A stretch of DNA of 64,000 nucleotides, from the NCBI GenBank assembly GCA_002729525.1, contig PBYI01000008.1:186001-250000 (forward strand), in the 5' to 3' direction. Positions 52,409 to 64,000 of the stretch are shown here, one piece after another. Below the pieces are notes generated by a model. That model was not told where the DNA came from. It ran no database searches and was given only the letters and a program-made list of their open reading frames with translations. Origin of the DNA: Nocardioides sp. (GTDB lineage Bacteria; Actinomycetota; Actinomycetes; Propionibacteriales; Nocardioidaceae). A program made the position numbers and the translations under genes. Position 1 is the first letter of the stretch. Each line of letters begins with the position of its first letter.

Positions 52409-54661
52409 TCAGGCGGCGGGTCGGAAGGCCCGCAGCCGCAGGCTGTTGAGCACGACGAAGACCGACGAGAACGCCATCGCGCCGCCGGCGATCATCGGGT
52501 TGAGCAGGCCGGCCACCGCGAGCGGGATGGCAGCGACGTTGTAGCCGAACGCCCAGACCAGGTTGCCGCGGATGATGCCCAGGATGCGGCGCGAGAGCCG
52601 GACGGCGTCCGGCACGGTGCGCAGGTCGCCGCGGGCGAGCACGAGGTCTCCCGAGGCCATGGCGGCATCGGTGCCGGTGCCCATGGCCAGCCCCAGGTCG
52701 GCGGTGGCGAGAGCGGCGGCGTCGTTGACGCCGTCGCCGACCATCGCGACCCGCAGGCGGTCGGCCTGGAAGCGGCGTACGACGTCGACCTTGCCCTCGG
52801 GGAGCACGTCGGCGACGACGTCGTCGGGGTCGATGCCCACCTCGGCCGCGACCGCCGCTGCGGCGCGGGCGTGGTCACCCGTCAGCAGCACGGGGCGGAG
52901 CCCGAGCGCGCGCATCCGGGAGACGGCGTCCGCGGAGGTGTCCTTGACCGCGTCGCCGACGAGCAGCACGCCGCGCGCGGCGCCGTCCCAGCCCACGACG
53001 ACGGCGGTGCCGCCCTCGGCCTGCGCGGCGTCGAGCAGGCCGGCGACCGGCTGTCCGACGGTGAGGCTGCGCTGCTCGAGCAGCGCCGGACGACCGACCA
53101 CGACCGCGTGGCCGTCGACGGTGCCGGAGACACCGAGCCCTGCGTGGTCGGCCGCGTCGGTCACCTCGGCGAGGTCGCCACCGTGCTCACGGGCGGCGTC
53201 GGCGACGGCGCGGGCGACCGGGTGGGACGAGGCGTCCTCGACGGCCCCGGCGAGGGCGAGCAGCCGGTCGGCGTCCTCACCCGGCAGGGGGCGTACGTCG
53301 GTCAGGCTCATCTCGCCCGTGGTGACCGTGCCGGTCTTGTCGAGCAGCACGACGTCGATGTCGCGGGCACGCTCGAGCGCCTCCGGCCCGCGCACCAGGA
53401 TGCCGAGCTGGGCACCGCGGCCGGTGCCGACCAGGATCGCGGTCGGGGTGGCCAGGCCGAGGGCGCAGGGGCAGGCGATGACGAGCACGGCGACCGCGGC
53501 GGAGACGGCGGTGGCGGGCTCGCCGCCGAGCAGCAGCCAGCCGAGCAGGGTCAGCACGGCGAGAGTCACGACGGCCGGCACGAACACGGCCGAGACCCGG
53601 TCGGCCAGGCGCTGGGCTGCGGCCTTCCCGCCCTGGGCGTCGGCCACCAGCCGGGCGATCTGGGCGATCCGAGTGTCGCCGCCGACGCGGGTGGCGCGCA
53701 CGACGAGCCGGCCGCCCACGTTGAGGGACGCACCGACGACCTCGTCGCCCGGCCCGACGTCGACCGGTACGGACTCGCCGGTGAGCAGGGACAGGTCGAC
53801 CGCGGAGGCGCCCTCGACGACCTCGCCGTCGGTCGGCACCTTCTCCCCCGGCCGGACGACCACCAGGTCGTCGACGGCGAGCCGGTCGACCGGCACCCGG
53901 GTCTCGACGCCGTCGCGCAGGCGGGCGGCGTCCCGGGCGCCGAGGTCGGCCAGGGCACGCAGCGCCGACCCGGCCTCGCGCTTGGAGCGCGCCTCGATCC
54001 AGCGACCCAGCAGCACGAACGTCGTGACGCCGGCTGCGGCCTCCAGGTAGATGGCGCTCCCGGACGCGTGCCGGTCGAGGGTGAGGGAGAACCCGTGCGT
54101 CATCCCGATCATCCCGGCGCCGCCGTACAGCAGCGCCCACAGCGACCAGCCGTACGCCGCGACGGTGCCCAGCGAGACAAGGGTGTCCATCGTGGCCGCG
54201 CCGTGGCGCAGGTTGACCAGGGCGGCGCGGTGGAAGCGCCAGCCGCTCCAGGTCACGACGGGCGTGGCGAGGACCAGCGAGACCCACTGCCAGCCGTCGA
54301 ACTGCCACGGCGGCACCATCGCCAGCGCCACGACCGGCACCGACAGGACGGCGGCGACGACGAGTCGCCGGGTGAGGTCACGACGCTCGGCCTCGGCGTC
54401 CTCGTCGAGCCCGTCCGCGTCGGACGTCGGGGGCGCCGGCTCGTGCGCGCCGTACCCGGCGGACTCGACGGCCGCGACGAGCGCGGCCAGGTCGACCCCG
54501 GGCAGGTGCTGCACGCGCGCGGTCTCGGTGGCGTAGTTGACCTCGGCCTCGACGCCCTCGAGCCTGCCGAGCTTGCGCTCGACGCGGCGGGCGCAGGAGG
54601 CGCAGGTCATCCCGGTGACGACCAGCTCGGTGGTCTCGGTGCCGGTGTGGGTCGTGCTCAT
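52409..54661 (-). CDS. copA: Copper-exporting P1B-type ATPase
   Basis: The 750-residue pump exports Cu(I) from the cytoplasm. An N-terminal heavy-metal-associated domain has GMTCASC with Cys20 and Cys23. Eight membrane helices follow, with CPCALG in helix 6. YNVAAIP (helix 7) and MAFSSV (helix 8) complete the Cu(I)-specific pattern of class IB-1. The actuator has TGES, the phosphorylation site is DKTGTVT, the SxHP motif is SSHPVARAV, and GDGVNDAAAL closes the P domain. The ATG begins just after the copZ stop. It is the third gene of the csoR-copZ-copA operon. Confidence 0.96.
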   Translation of the reverse strand: MSTTHTGTETTELVVTGMTCASCARRVERKLGRLEGVEAEVNYATETARVQHLPGVDLAALVAAVESAGYGAHEPAPPTSDADGLDEDAEAERRDLTRRLVVAAVLSVPVVALAMVPPWQFDGWQWVSLVLATPVVTWSGWRFHRAALVNLRHGAATMDTLVSLGTVAAYGWSLWALLYGGAGMIGMTHGFSLTLDRHASGSAIYLEAAAGVTTFVLLGRWIEARSKREAGSALRALADLGARDAARLRDGVETRVPVDRLAVDDLVVVRPGEKVPTDGEVVEGASAVDLSLLTGESVPVDVGPGDEVVGASLNVGGRLVVRATRVGGDTRIAQIARLVADAQGGKAAAQRLADRVSAVFVPAVVTLAVLTLLGWLLLGGEPATAVSAAVAVLVIACPCALGLATPTAILVGTGRGAQLGILVRGPEALERARDIDVVLLDKTGTVTTGEMSLTDVRPLPGEDADRLLALAGAVEDASSHPVARAVADAAREHGGDLAEVTDAADHAGLGVSGTVDGHAVVVGRPALLEQRSLTVGQPVAGLLDAAQAEGGTAVVVGWDGAARGVLLVGDAVKDTSADAVSRMRALGLRPVLLTGDHARAAAAVAAEVGIDPDDVVADVLPEGKVDVVRRFQADRLRVAMVGDGVNDAAALATADLGLAMGTGTDAAMASGDLVLARGDLRTVPDAVRLSRRILGIIRGNLVWAFGYNVAAIPLAVAGLLNPMIAGGAMAFSSVFVVLNSLRLRAFRPAA

Positions 54662-54662
54662 G

Positions 54663-54866
54663 TCAGGCGAGGGCGTACCCGGCCTCCTCGACGGCGGCGC
54701 GCACGGCGTCGTCGTCGACGGGGCTCGGGGCGGTCACGGTCAGGGAGCCGGACTCGAGGTCGACGCCGACGTCCTGCACGCCCTCGATCTCCGAGACCTC
54801 CTCGGTCACCGAGGCGACGCAGTGCTGGCAGGTCATCCCGGTCACGGTGTAGGTGCTGGTGCTCAT
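54663..54866 (-). CDS. copZ: Copper chaperone (heavy-metal-associated domain)
   Basis: The 67-residue protein is a single HMA domain with metal-binding Cys13 and Cys16 in GMTCQHC and the usual ferredoxin-like fold (VTEEVSEIEGVQDVGVDLESGSLTV). It carries Cu(I) to CopA. A GGAGG Shine-Dalgarno stands 5 nt before the ATG. It lies between csoR and copA, 1 base from the copA start. Confidence 0.94.
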   Translation of the reverse strand: MSTSTYTVTGMTCQHCVASVTEEVSEIEGVQDVGVDLESGSLTVTAPSPVDDDAVRAAVEEAGYALA

Positions 54867-54904
54867 GGGTTCCTCCGGGTGGTGGGTCGGTGTGGTGGGC
54901 GCGG

Positions 54905-55210
54905 TCAGGAGCGGACGAGGCGCTTGATCGCGGCGGAGGCCTCGTCGAGCTTGGCCCGGGCCTCCTCCGGGGTGCCGTCGCGGGCGGCGTCGAGCACGCA
55001 GTGCTGCATGTGCTCGTCGACCAGACCGAGCGCGACGGCCTGCAGCGCACGGGTGACGGCGGAGACCTGGGTGAGGACGTCGATGCAGTAGGTGTCGGAC
55101 TCGATCATCCGCGCGATCCCTCGCACCTGCCCCTCGATGCGCTTCATCCGACGCAGGTAGGCCTCCTTGTCACCCTCGTAGCCGGGCGTGACCGCGTGCT
55201 CGTGCTCCAT
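54905..55210 (-). CDS. csoR: Copper-sensing repressor CsoR
   Basis: The 101-residue all-helical repressor binds DNA without copper and leaves it when Cu(I) is bound. The ligands Cys42, His67 and Cys71 have exactly the spacing (25 and 4 residues) of the M. tuberculosis CsoR triad C36-H61-C65. The N-terminal helix contains the family segment LRRMKRIEGQVRGIARMI. The ATG at 55210 is 6 nt after the -10 TATAGT, so the mRNA is probably leaderless; the GGAGG between them is too close to serve as a normal Shine-Dalgarno. The operator lies in the promoter just upstream, so csoR controls itself, copZ and copA. Confidence 0.95.
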   Translation of the reverse strand: MEHEHAVTPGYEGDKEAYLRRMKRIEGQVRGIARMIESDTYCIDVLTQVSAVTRALQAVALGLVDEHMQHCVLDAARDGTPEEARAKLDEASAAIKRLVRS

Positions 55211-55216
55211 GCCTCC

Positions 55217-55244
55217 ACTATACCCACCTGGGGTATCCAGGCAA
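55217..55244 (-). promoter_or_regulatory. csoR-copZ-copA promoter with embedded CsoR operator
   Basis: On the minus strand, TTGCCT (55239-55244) and TATAGT (55217-55222) are separated by 16 nt. The dyad ATACCC-N5-GGGTAT at 55220-55236 fills the spacer and overlaps the -10. It matches the known GC-flanked TACCC/GGGTA type of CsoR boxes. A repressor here would block polymerase directly. Confidence 0.8.
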
Positions 55245-55337
55245 GCCCCTGACGAGGTCGATCGGCCCGAGGTCGAGACGCCGTGAGACGACAGGCGGCG
55301 GCGACCAGACTGCTCCCGCGAGGGGTCGGGCCCGGGC

Positions 55338-55392
55338 GCCTCGATACGCCCGGCCCCTCTCGTTCCTCGGGACCGGGCTACTCGACGAGCGG
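55338..55392. repeat. Interspersed repeat (CTCGATACG...TACTCGAC type) at the end of the HNH gene
   Basis: CCTCGATACG and CTACTCGACGAGCGG bracket a hairpin GCCCGGCCCC / GGGACCGGGC (55348-55378) with an 11-base loop. This arrangement is a common intergenic repeat type in Nocardioides-like genomes (recollection, not tested). The TAG stop of the HNH gene (55378-55380) lies inside it, so the protein ends in L-V-E from repeat sequence. It may also act as the terminator. Confidence 0.6.
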
Positions 55393-56646
55393 CGGGGGGG
55401 GGCGGTCGTCGACCTCGAAGACCTGACCCATCGGGCCGGTCCAGACGAAGACGCCGTCGAATCGTCGTCGGTATCGCCAGCGGGCGTGGGTCTTCATCCG
55501 GTGGTGCGTCCGGCACAGCGGCGCGAGATTGGCGGTCGAGGTCGGCCCACCGTCGGCGTACTCGACGACATGGTCGATGTCGCAGCGCTCGGACGTGCTT
55601 TGGCAGTGCGGGAACACGCAGGTCGGGTGCAGCCGGCGGGCCTGGGCTGAGAGCTTCTCGGTCGGCGCGTAGGACTCCGTCGAGTAGTCGGCGCGGAGAT
55701 CAAGCACGTCGCGGACGGTCACCTTCGCCGCCGCGGCGCACCAGCCGCGGATCTGGTCGACCGACACGCTCACCGGCAGGCCGGGGCGGACGAATGCCTC
55801 GCAGGTCACCTGCCCGTTCACCACATTCACCACGAGCGGGCGTCGCCTAGCACTGTCGGTCTGGAGGTCGAGGGCGCCCTGACCGCGGGCGAGGTCGCCG
55901 AGGGCCTTCGCCCGGCGGACGCCGAGCGGGTCGTCGGAGTCCGCCTCCTTCAAGGCTGCCGCGCCGGCGCGGAGGGCGTCCTCGAGGTCGAGGGCGTCGT
56001 CGAGATCCAGGAGTGCATCGATCGAGACGAGGCCGTGCCGGGCGTTGTCGAGGTCGACGATGACGTCGCGGTGGTCGGTCGGGTCCTCGGGCAGCAGGTC
56101 GGGGGCGAAGCGGACCATGGCCTCGTCCACTGTGCGGTCGATCTGCGCCAGCGTCGTCCGTGCGGCGGCCCAGGCGAGCTGGGCATCCACGTACGCCGCG
56201 CCGGCCTCGGGCAGCGTGCAGGTCGCGGCCGCGATCTTCCTCGCCTTCCACAACGGCAGGTCCAGGGCGGTGACGCGGGACCAGATGCGGGGCAGGCGGT
56301 AGCGCAGCTCGATCAGGTCCCCGACGTACCTCGAACCGGACTGGCGCGAGAGTCCGAGCGCGGCGGCGATCTCGTAGGCCTCGTCCTCCTCGACCACAGG
56401 AGCACCCGGCCCGGCGAGGTGGAGTGCCTGGGATCCGAACCTGTCGCGAGTCATCTCGTCGAGGTGGTCGTCGGCCCGCTCCTCGGCCGCGCGGTCCTCG
56501 GGGAGCTGGCGGGCGGCGACCCATTCCAGCACCGCCAGCGCCTTGTCGAGCTGGACCCGACGTTCGACGTCTGCAGCAGCCCTGACCGCGGCGACGAGAC
56601 TGACCGGAGTCCGCTCGTTGTCGCAGGTCAGGAGCGCTTTTCGCAT
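55378..56646 (-). CDS. DUF222 / HNH endonuclease protein (13E12-repeat family)
   Basis: The 422-residue protein has an N-terminal DUF222 helical region (about 10-320) and a C-terminal HNH nuclease domain near 345-395: two zinc Cys in CVFPHCQ, then C-D-I-D-H-V (H of HNH), NLAPLC and RTHHRMKTH. All catalytic and zinc positions are present, so nuclease activity is plausible. The family (13E12 repeats of Mycobacterium) is multi-copy and suspected to be mobile or self-recombining. The ATG is 6 nt after TAGAAT (leaderless). The gene is bracketed by short interspersed repeats on both sides. Confidence 0.9.
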   Translation of the reverse strand: MRKALLTCDNERTPVSLVAAVRAAADVERRVQLDKALAVLEWVAARQLPEDRAAEERADDHLDEMTRDRFGSQALHLAGPGAPVVEEDEAYEIAAALGLSRQSGSRYVGDLIELRYRLPRIWSRVTALDLPLWKARKIAAATCTLPEAGAAYVDAQLAWAAARTTLAQIDRTVDEAMVRFAPDLLPEDPTDHRDVIVDLDNARHGLVSIDALLDLDDALDLEDALRAGAAALKEADSDDPLGVRRAKALGDLARGQGALDLQTDSARRRPLVVNVVNGQVTCEAFVRPGLPVSVSVDQIRGWCAAAAKVTVRDVLDLRADYSTESYAPTEKLSAQARRLHPTCVFPHCQSTSERCDIDHVVEYADGGPTSTANLAPLCRTHHRMKTHARWRYRRRFDGVFVWTGPMGQVFEVDDRPPPPLVE

Positions 56647-56652
56647 GTCCCG

Positions 56653-56658
56653 ATTCTA
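56653..56658 (-). promoter_or_regulatory. Candidate -10 box of the HNH gene
   Basis: TAGAAT (minus strand) is 6 nt before the ATG at 56646, again indicating a leaderless transcript. No -35 can be placed. Confidence 0.45.
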
Positions 56659-56726
56659 GGTGCGACCACCGACAACCGGCCCTCGCGCGGAGGCACCGCT
56701 GTGGACAAGGTCGGCGGTCGGCCGGC

Positions 56727-56773
56727 GGGGGTTTCGACGCGGACTCACTGGCGTTCGCCCGGCTCAATCCCCT
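56727..56773 (-). repeat. Second copy of the GGTTGAGC-type interspersed repeat
   Basis: Read on the minus strand, these 47 bases align without gaps to 26190-26236 with 41 matches, including the shared blocks TTGAGCCGGGCGA, GAGTCCG and GTCGAAACC. The stop codon of the LLM oxidoreductase (56773-56775) touches its left edge. The repeat lies between that gene and the HNH gene. Confidence 0.8.
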
Positions 56774-57759
56774 CAGGGGGCGGCAGCGCGGAGCTTCTCC
56801 AGCAGCGGGCCGGCAGCCTCGGCGAGGAAGCGGTCCTGGCTCTCGTCGCCGACCTGGACGAGGGCGATGTCGGTGAAGCCGGCCTCCCAGAAGGCCGACA
56901 CGGACTCGACGATCTTGTCGAGGTCGGGGCCGCACGGGATGTTCTCGGCGACGTCCTCGGGGCGGACGAACTGCGTGGCGCCCGAGAAGCCGGCCGGGGT
57001 CGGCAGGTCCGCGTTGACCTTCCAGCCACCGGCGAACCAGCGGAACTGGTCGTGCGCGACCTCGGTGGCCCGGGACTCGTCGGGTCCCCAGCAGATCGGG
57101 ATCTGCCCGATCGCGCGGGCGCCCTGACCGATCGGGGTGGTGCCGTCCGTGGCGTTCCACGACTCGACGAGGTCGGCGCGCGGCTCGGTGGCGATCAGGT
57201 GGTCGGCGAGCGGCCCGAAGGTCTCGATCGCCCGGTCGCCGCCGACGGCCACGCCGATCGGCACGGGCTGCTCGGGGAGGTCCCAGACGTGCGCCGACTC
57301 CACGTCGAAGTAGTCGCCGCGGTAGTCGACGACACCACCCTCGTGCAGCGCCCGGATGATCTCGACGGCCTCGCGCAGCATCTCCTGCCGCTGGCCGACC
57401 GCCGGCCAGCCCTGCCCGACGACGTGCTCGTTGAGGTTCTCACCGCTGCCGAGACCCAACGTGAACCGACCGTCGCTGAGCAGCTGCAGCGTCGCGGCCT
57501 TCTGCGCCACGACCGCCGGGTGGTAGCGCAGGATCGGGCACGTCACGTAGGTCATCAGCTCGACCCGCTCGGTCACCTGCGCGACGGCGCCGAGCACGGT
57601 CCAGGCGTACGGCGCGTGGCCCTGCGAGGCGAGCCACGGCGAGTAGTGGTCGCTGGAGACCTCGAAGTCGAAGCCGGCGTCCTCGGCGGCCCGTGCGTAG
57701 CGCACCAAGTCCTTCGGACCGCTCTGCTCGGTCATCAACGTGTACCCGAAGTTCGTCAT
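56773..57759 (-). CDS. LLM-class F420-dependent oxidoreductase (G6P-dehydrogenase-like family)
   Basis: The 328-residue TIM-barrel protein fits the luciferase-like F420 enzymes: FGYTLMTEQSGPKDLVRYARAAEDAGFDFEVSSDHYSPWLASQGHAPYAWTVLGAVAQVTERVELMTYVTCPILRYHPAVVAQKAATLQLLSDGRFTLGLGSGENLNEHV is the classic N-terminal half (VSSDHYSPW and GLGSGENLNEHV are hallmarks of the F420-dependent glucose-6-phosphate dehydrogenase-related group). It should bind coenzyme F420 and transfer hydride to or from a small alcohol, sugar or ketone; the substrate is not certain. The start is an ATG without a clear Shine-Dalgarno. The gene is alone, with a repeat at its end. Confidence 0.9.
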   Translation of the reverse strand: MTNFGYTLMTEQSGPKDLVRYARAAEDAGFDFEVSSDHYSPWLASQGHAPYAWTVLGAVAQVTERVELMTYVTCPILRYHPAVVAQKAATLQLLSDGRFTLGLGSGENLNEHVVGQGWPAVGQRQEMLREAVEIIRALHEGGVVDYRGDYFDVESAHVWDLPEQPVPIGVAVGGDRAIETFGPLADHLIATEPRADLVESWNATDGTTPIGQGARAIGQIPICWGPDESRATEVAHDQFRWFAGGWKVNADLPTPAGFSGATQFVRPEDVAENIPCGPDLDKIVESVSAFWEAGFTDIALVQVGDESQDRFLAEAAGPLLEKLRAAAP

Positions 57760-57824
57760 GCACCCATCTCAGACCGACTCCAGCGGTCCGGGCACACCCG
57801 CCGTGACGACTCCCGAAGGGTGGG

Positions 57825-61472
<3,648 letters not shown>

Positions 61473-61631
61473 GGTCCACTACTCCCCACGAGGGCCCGTC
61501 GGTACGTCGGGACGCCGGGCGGGCCGCACCCGGCGTCACGACTGTAACGAGCGAGACCCCGCGGGCGTGACGGTCCAGAGCGGTCTCACGGCCGATGTTG
61601 ACCGACTGTTGACCGCGCGTGGCCGTGCCGG

Positions 61632-62432
61632 TCAGAGCGTGGCGACCGAGCCCGAGTCGACGCGGTAGTTGGCGCCGTTGACGAACGACGCCCGCTGCGA
61701 GCACAGGAAGGTGATCACGTTGGCGACCTCCTCGGGGTCGCCACGGCGGCCGAGCTCCATGTAGGGCCGCTCCTCGTCGAGGAACGACTCGACGGCCTCG
61801 TCGAAGGAGACGTCGAGCTCGGCGGAGCGCTTCTCCATCATGGCGTCGGTCATCGGGGTGTGGATGAACGCCGGGGACACGGAGTTCACCAGCACGCCCT
61901 CGTCGGCGTACGCCCGAGCGAGCCCGCGTGCGAAGGACAGCAGCCCGGCCTTGGAGGCGCAGTAGGGCAGCTCGTCGTCGTACGGCTGCACGGCGTCCTC
62001 GGAGTTGACGTAGACGATGCGGGCCCAGCCGTGGCTGCGCAGGCTCGGCAGGAACGCCCGCGTCACCCGGACCGCCGAGAGCAGGTTGGTGTCGAGCACG
62101 TCGACCCAGTCCTCGTCGGCGATCTCGTGGAACGCGCCCGTCGCGCCGGTGATGCCGGCGCCGTTGACGAGGATGTCGACGTCGCCGACCTTCTCGGCGA
62201 CCTCGACGGCCAGCGCCTTCGCGGCCTCGTCGGTGCGCAGGTCGCTGGCCACGGTGACCGGTCGCGGCAGGTCGTCGGGGAGGCGCTCCACCGCCTCGTC
62301 GAGCTTGTCCTGGTCGATGTCGACCATCACCACCGAGACGCCCTCGCGGAGCAGCTGCTCGGTCGTGTGCCACCCGATGCCGCCCGCGGCGCCGGTGATG
62401 ACTGCTGTCTTGCCGTTGATGCCCAGGTCCAT
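61632..62432 (-). CDS. Short-chain dehydrogenase/reductase
   Basis: The 266-residue classical SDR has the cofactor motif TGAAGGIG at 14-21, the acidic end of strand 2 (VMVDID, suggesting NAD(H)), NGAG near 90, the catalytic Ser in VNSEDAV, and the Y-x-x-x-K pair in YCASKAGLLSFARGLARAYADEGV near 160. The C-terminus has GRRGDPEEVANVITFLCSQRASFVNGANYRVDSG, typical of 3-oxoacyl-ACP reductase-like SDRs. The substrate is unknown. The ATG is at 62432; upstream reading is low quality. It is divergent from the alpha/beta hydrolase with 70 bases between. Confidence 0.92.
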   Translation of the reverse strand: MDLGINGKTAVITGAAGGIGWHTTEQLLREGVSVVMVDIDQDKLDEAVERLPDDLPRPVTVASDLRTDEAAKALAVEVAEKVGDVDILVNGAGITGATGAFHEIADEDWVDVLDTNLLSAVRVTRAFLPSLRSHGWARIVYVNSEDAVQPYDDELPYCASKAGLLSFARGLARAYADEGVLVNSVSPAFIHTPMTDAMMEKRSAELDVSFDEAVESFLDEERPYMELGRRGDPEEVANVITFLCSQRASFVNGANYRVDSGSVATL

Positions 62433-62502
62433 GCCTGCAAGAGCACCACTCCGGGCCGCGTCGCCACAGCGCCTCTCGGGTGATCTGCGAGAGGGTGAGG
62501 GC

Positions 62503-63399
62503 ATGGCCAGCCTCCCGATGGACCTCGCCGCCGCAGCCTCCCGCCTGGTGCCCCACGCCGTGGTCGGGCACGTCTTCACACACCCGCCGCGGAGGCGTCC
62601 GGGCGTGCCCTGGTGGGTCCGCCGTGGGTACGACGTGCACACGTCCGGCGACGAGGCGTGCCCCGTGCACTCGGTGTCGCCCCGCGGCGCCGCGGCGGAC
62701 GACGTACGGCGTGAGCTGGTCTACCTGCACGGTGGCGCCTACACGCTGCAGGACTTCCACTGGGGGTTCCTGACCCGCTTCGTGAAGCGGGGCTGGACCG
62801 TCCACCTGGTCGACTACCCGCTCGCACCCGAGCACACCGTCGACGAGACGGTCCCGGAGGTGCTGGCGGCGTGGCTGGCGCTGCGGGCCCGCACCACCGG
62901 ACCGCTGCACCTGGCCGGCGACTCCGCCGGTGGCGGGCTGTCGCTGGTGCTGCTCCAGCAGCTGCGCGACGCCGGCCTGCCACTGCCGGACGGCACCGTG
63001 CTGCTGAGTCCCTGGGTCGACCTCGTGCTCGACGACGAGGAGACCCTGGCCGAGGCGGCGAGCGACCCCGTCCTGCCGCTGGCGGGCCTGCGCGGCGCGG
63101 CCCGCCTGTACGCCGGCGAGCGGCCGCTCGACGACCCGCTGCTCTCCCCGCTGCTCGGCGACCTCTCCGGCCTCGGCCGGGTGCAGGCCTGGGTCGGCAC
63201 CCGCGAGCAGTTCGGGCCGCAATGCCACCGGCTCGCCGACCGCGCGGCCGAGGCCGACGGCACCGACCTGACGCTGCACGTCGTCGAGGGCGGCGTGCAC
63301 GACTGGGTGCTGGTGCCGGTGCCCGAGCAGGGGCGGACGATCGAGGCGATGCTGGCGTTCTGGGACGAGGTCGCCCCTGACCCGCCTGCCCCCGCCTGA
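62503..63399 (+). CDS. Alpha/beta hydrolase of the HSL/arylacetamidase type
   Basis: The 298-residue protein belongs to the hormone-sensitive-lipase-like esterases: the oxyanion motif is YLHGGAYTLQDFHW near 74, the nucleophile elbow is LAGDSAGGGLSLVLL near 145, a catalytic Asp is expected near 230 in AWVGTREQFG, and the His near 262 in VEGGVHDWVLVP. It probably hydrolyses acyl esters of medium length or aryl esters. The ATG follows GAGGGTGAGGG. It is divergent from the SDR gene, and the two could handle the same compound (inference). Confidence 0.88.
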   Translation: MASLPMDLAAAASRLVPHAVVGHVFTHPPRRRPGVPWWVRRGYDVHTSGDEACPVHSVSPRGAAADDVRRELVYLHGGAYTLQDFHWGFLTRFVKRGWTVHLVDYPLAPEHTVDETVPEVLAAWLALRARTTGPLHLAGDSAGGGLSLVLLQQLRDAGLPLPDGTVLLSPWVDLVLDDEETLAEAASDPVLPLAGLRGAARLYAGERPLDDPLLSPLLGDLSGLGRVQAWVGTREQFGPQCHRLADRAAEADGTDLTLHVVEGGVHDWVLVPVPEQGRTIEAMLAFWDEVAPDPPAPA

Positions 63400-63540
63400 G
63401 TCCCCACCGGGCCGGCGCGCGCCCCGACCTGGGACGAGACCGCGCCGGAACGGTCGCGAAACATGCCCGACGCGGAGTTACAACACGACCGCATTCCATC
63501 CGCAACCAGTCGGAAACACCCGCGGCGGAGCGTTGCCGCC

Positions 63541-64000
63541 ATGCCCGCCGCCCTCCCCGACGCCCACGACGCGCACCGCCACATCGGCGCGCTGCCGGCG
63601 TACCCGTTCTACGGCGGCCCCGCGATCACGCCGGACCTCACCGCCACCGCGACGGTGAAGGAGTTCCTGGCGACGCTGGACGCCGAGCGCGTCGAGCGGA
63701 CCCTGGTGCTCCCCAACTACGGCGTCCCCGACCCGCAGGTCTCCTTCGACCTCAACCACCTCGCGCTCGAGGCCGCCCAGACCGACGAGCGGGTGCGCTG
63801 CGGCCTGTGGGTGTCGCCGAAGGCCTCCGACGCCGCGCGCAACGACGCCGCCCTGGCCCTCGTCGGCGAGTCGGGCGTGGCCGCCCTCAAGACGAGCTTC
63901 CTGCTCGGCGGCGACGTCGACGACCCCGACTGCGCCGAGCAGCTCCACCGGATCTTCACGACCGCCGCGGAGCACGACCTGGTCGTGCACGTGCACACCT
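63541..64000 (+). CDS. Amidohydrolase-family metal-dependent hydrolase (N-terminal part)
   Basis: The gene runs off the right edge after 153 codons. It begins with DAHDAHRHIG (a candidate D-x-H-x-H metal-binding start), then TLVLPNYGVPDPQVSFDLNHLALEAAQTDERVRCGLWVSPKASDAARNDAAL and the strand VVHVHT near 148, typical of amidohydrolase 2/TIM-barrel metal-dependent hydrolases. No signal peptide is present. The ATG at 63541 has a weak GGAG upstream. The enzyme reaction cannot be determined from the fragment. Confidence 0.8.
   Translation, partial: MPAALPDAHDAHRHIGALPAYPFYGGPAITPDLTATATVKEFLATLDAERVERTLVLPNYGVPDPQVSFDLNHLALEAAQTDERVRCGLWVSPKASDAARNDAALALVGESGVAALKTSFLLGGDVDDPDCAEQLHRIFTTAAEHDLVVHVHT

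Overview
The window is chromosomal DNA of very high GC content from an actinobacterium, most likely a Nocardioides-like member of the Nocardioidaceae (inference). Support: the gene order dacB / zinc-dependent peptidase / tilS / hpt / ftsH / folE / folP-folB-folK / DUF3180 with ppa divergent from dacB, many GTG starts, many starts that look leaderless (a TAnnnT hexamer 6-7 nt before ATG or GTG), an F420-type LLM oxidoreductase, fused isobutyryl-CoA mutase, a DUF222/HNH gene and short interspersed repeats. I saw no tRNA, rRNA, CRISPR array, transposase or phage gene.

Layout. 1-2.7 kb: end of an unknown gene, a double-GNAT acetyltransferase, a membrane coiled-coil protein and the DUF3180 protein that ends the folate cluster. 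2.7-15 kb: housekeeping block on the minus strand (folK, folB, folP, folE, ftsH, hpt, tilS, DUF2342 peptidase, dacB). It is split at 4.6-7.4 kb by a secreted endonuclease/exonuclease/phosphatase-family (EEP) gene and two tandem sulfotransferase genes. 15-19 kb: ppa, then a minus-strand acyl-CoA oxidase / hydrolase / methyltransferase operon. 19-24 kb: PAP2 protein and a thiamine-type ABC transporter under a TPP riboswitch. 24-33 kb: accessory genes (sulfatase, ElaA-like acetyltransferase, metallo-beta-lactamase hydrolase, PrmC-like methyltransferase, stress protein, secreted metallophosphoesterase, acyltransferase 3, MpaB-like oxygenase). 33-40 kb: a FAD/Fe-S oxidoreductase divergent from a GntR regulator, then a TetR-MMPL operon. 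40-45 kb: icmF with a small membrane protein, a thioesterase and a BtuF-like protein. 45-52 kb: LuxR regulator, cupin, PhoD-like phosphatase, a disrupted ELWxxDGT-repeat gene, dps and a secreted unknown. 52-55 kb: csoR-copZ-copA copper efflux operon. 55-64 kb: HNH gene, LLM oxidoreductase, a very large secreted beta-propeller/PA14 protein, an SDR, an alpha/beta hydrolase and a truncated amidohydrolase.

How genes work together. folE, folP, folB and folK give most of the pterin branch of folate synthesis, with translational coupling (ATGA/GTGA overlaps). The ThiB/ThiP/ThiQ-like genes form one thiamine uptake operon. CsoR, CopZ and CopA form a copper sensing and export unit. TetR-MMPL and GntR-FAD oxidase are self-contained regulator/target pairs with visible dyad operators. 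IcmF with its neighbours points to adenosylcobalamin-dependent short-chain acyl-CoA metabolism.

The most unusual signals are regulatory or repeat-based: a 22-bp dyad that contains both start codons and both -10 boxes of a divergent pair; four CCGTCAG repeats at an exact 11-bp period upstream of the acyl-CoA oxidase; a symmetric four-half-site operator over a TetR start; two 15-nt direct repeats 21 bp apart before icmF; and an interspersed element whose mirrored copies carry the stop codons of two convergent genes.
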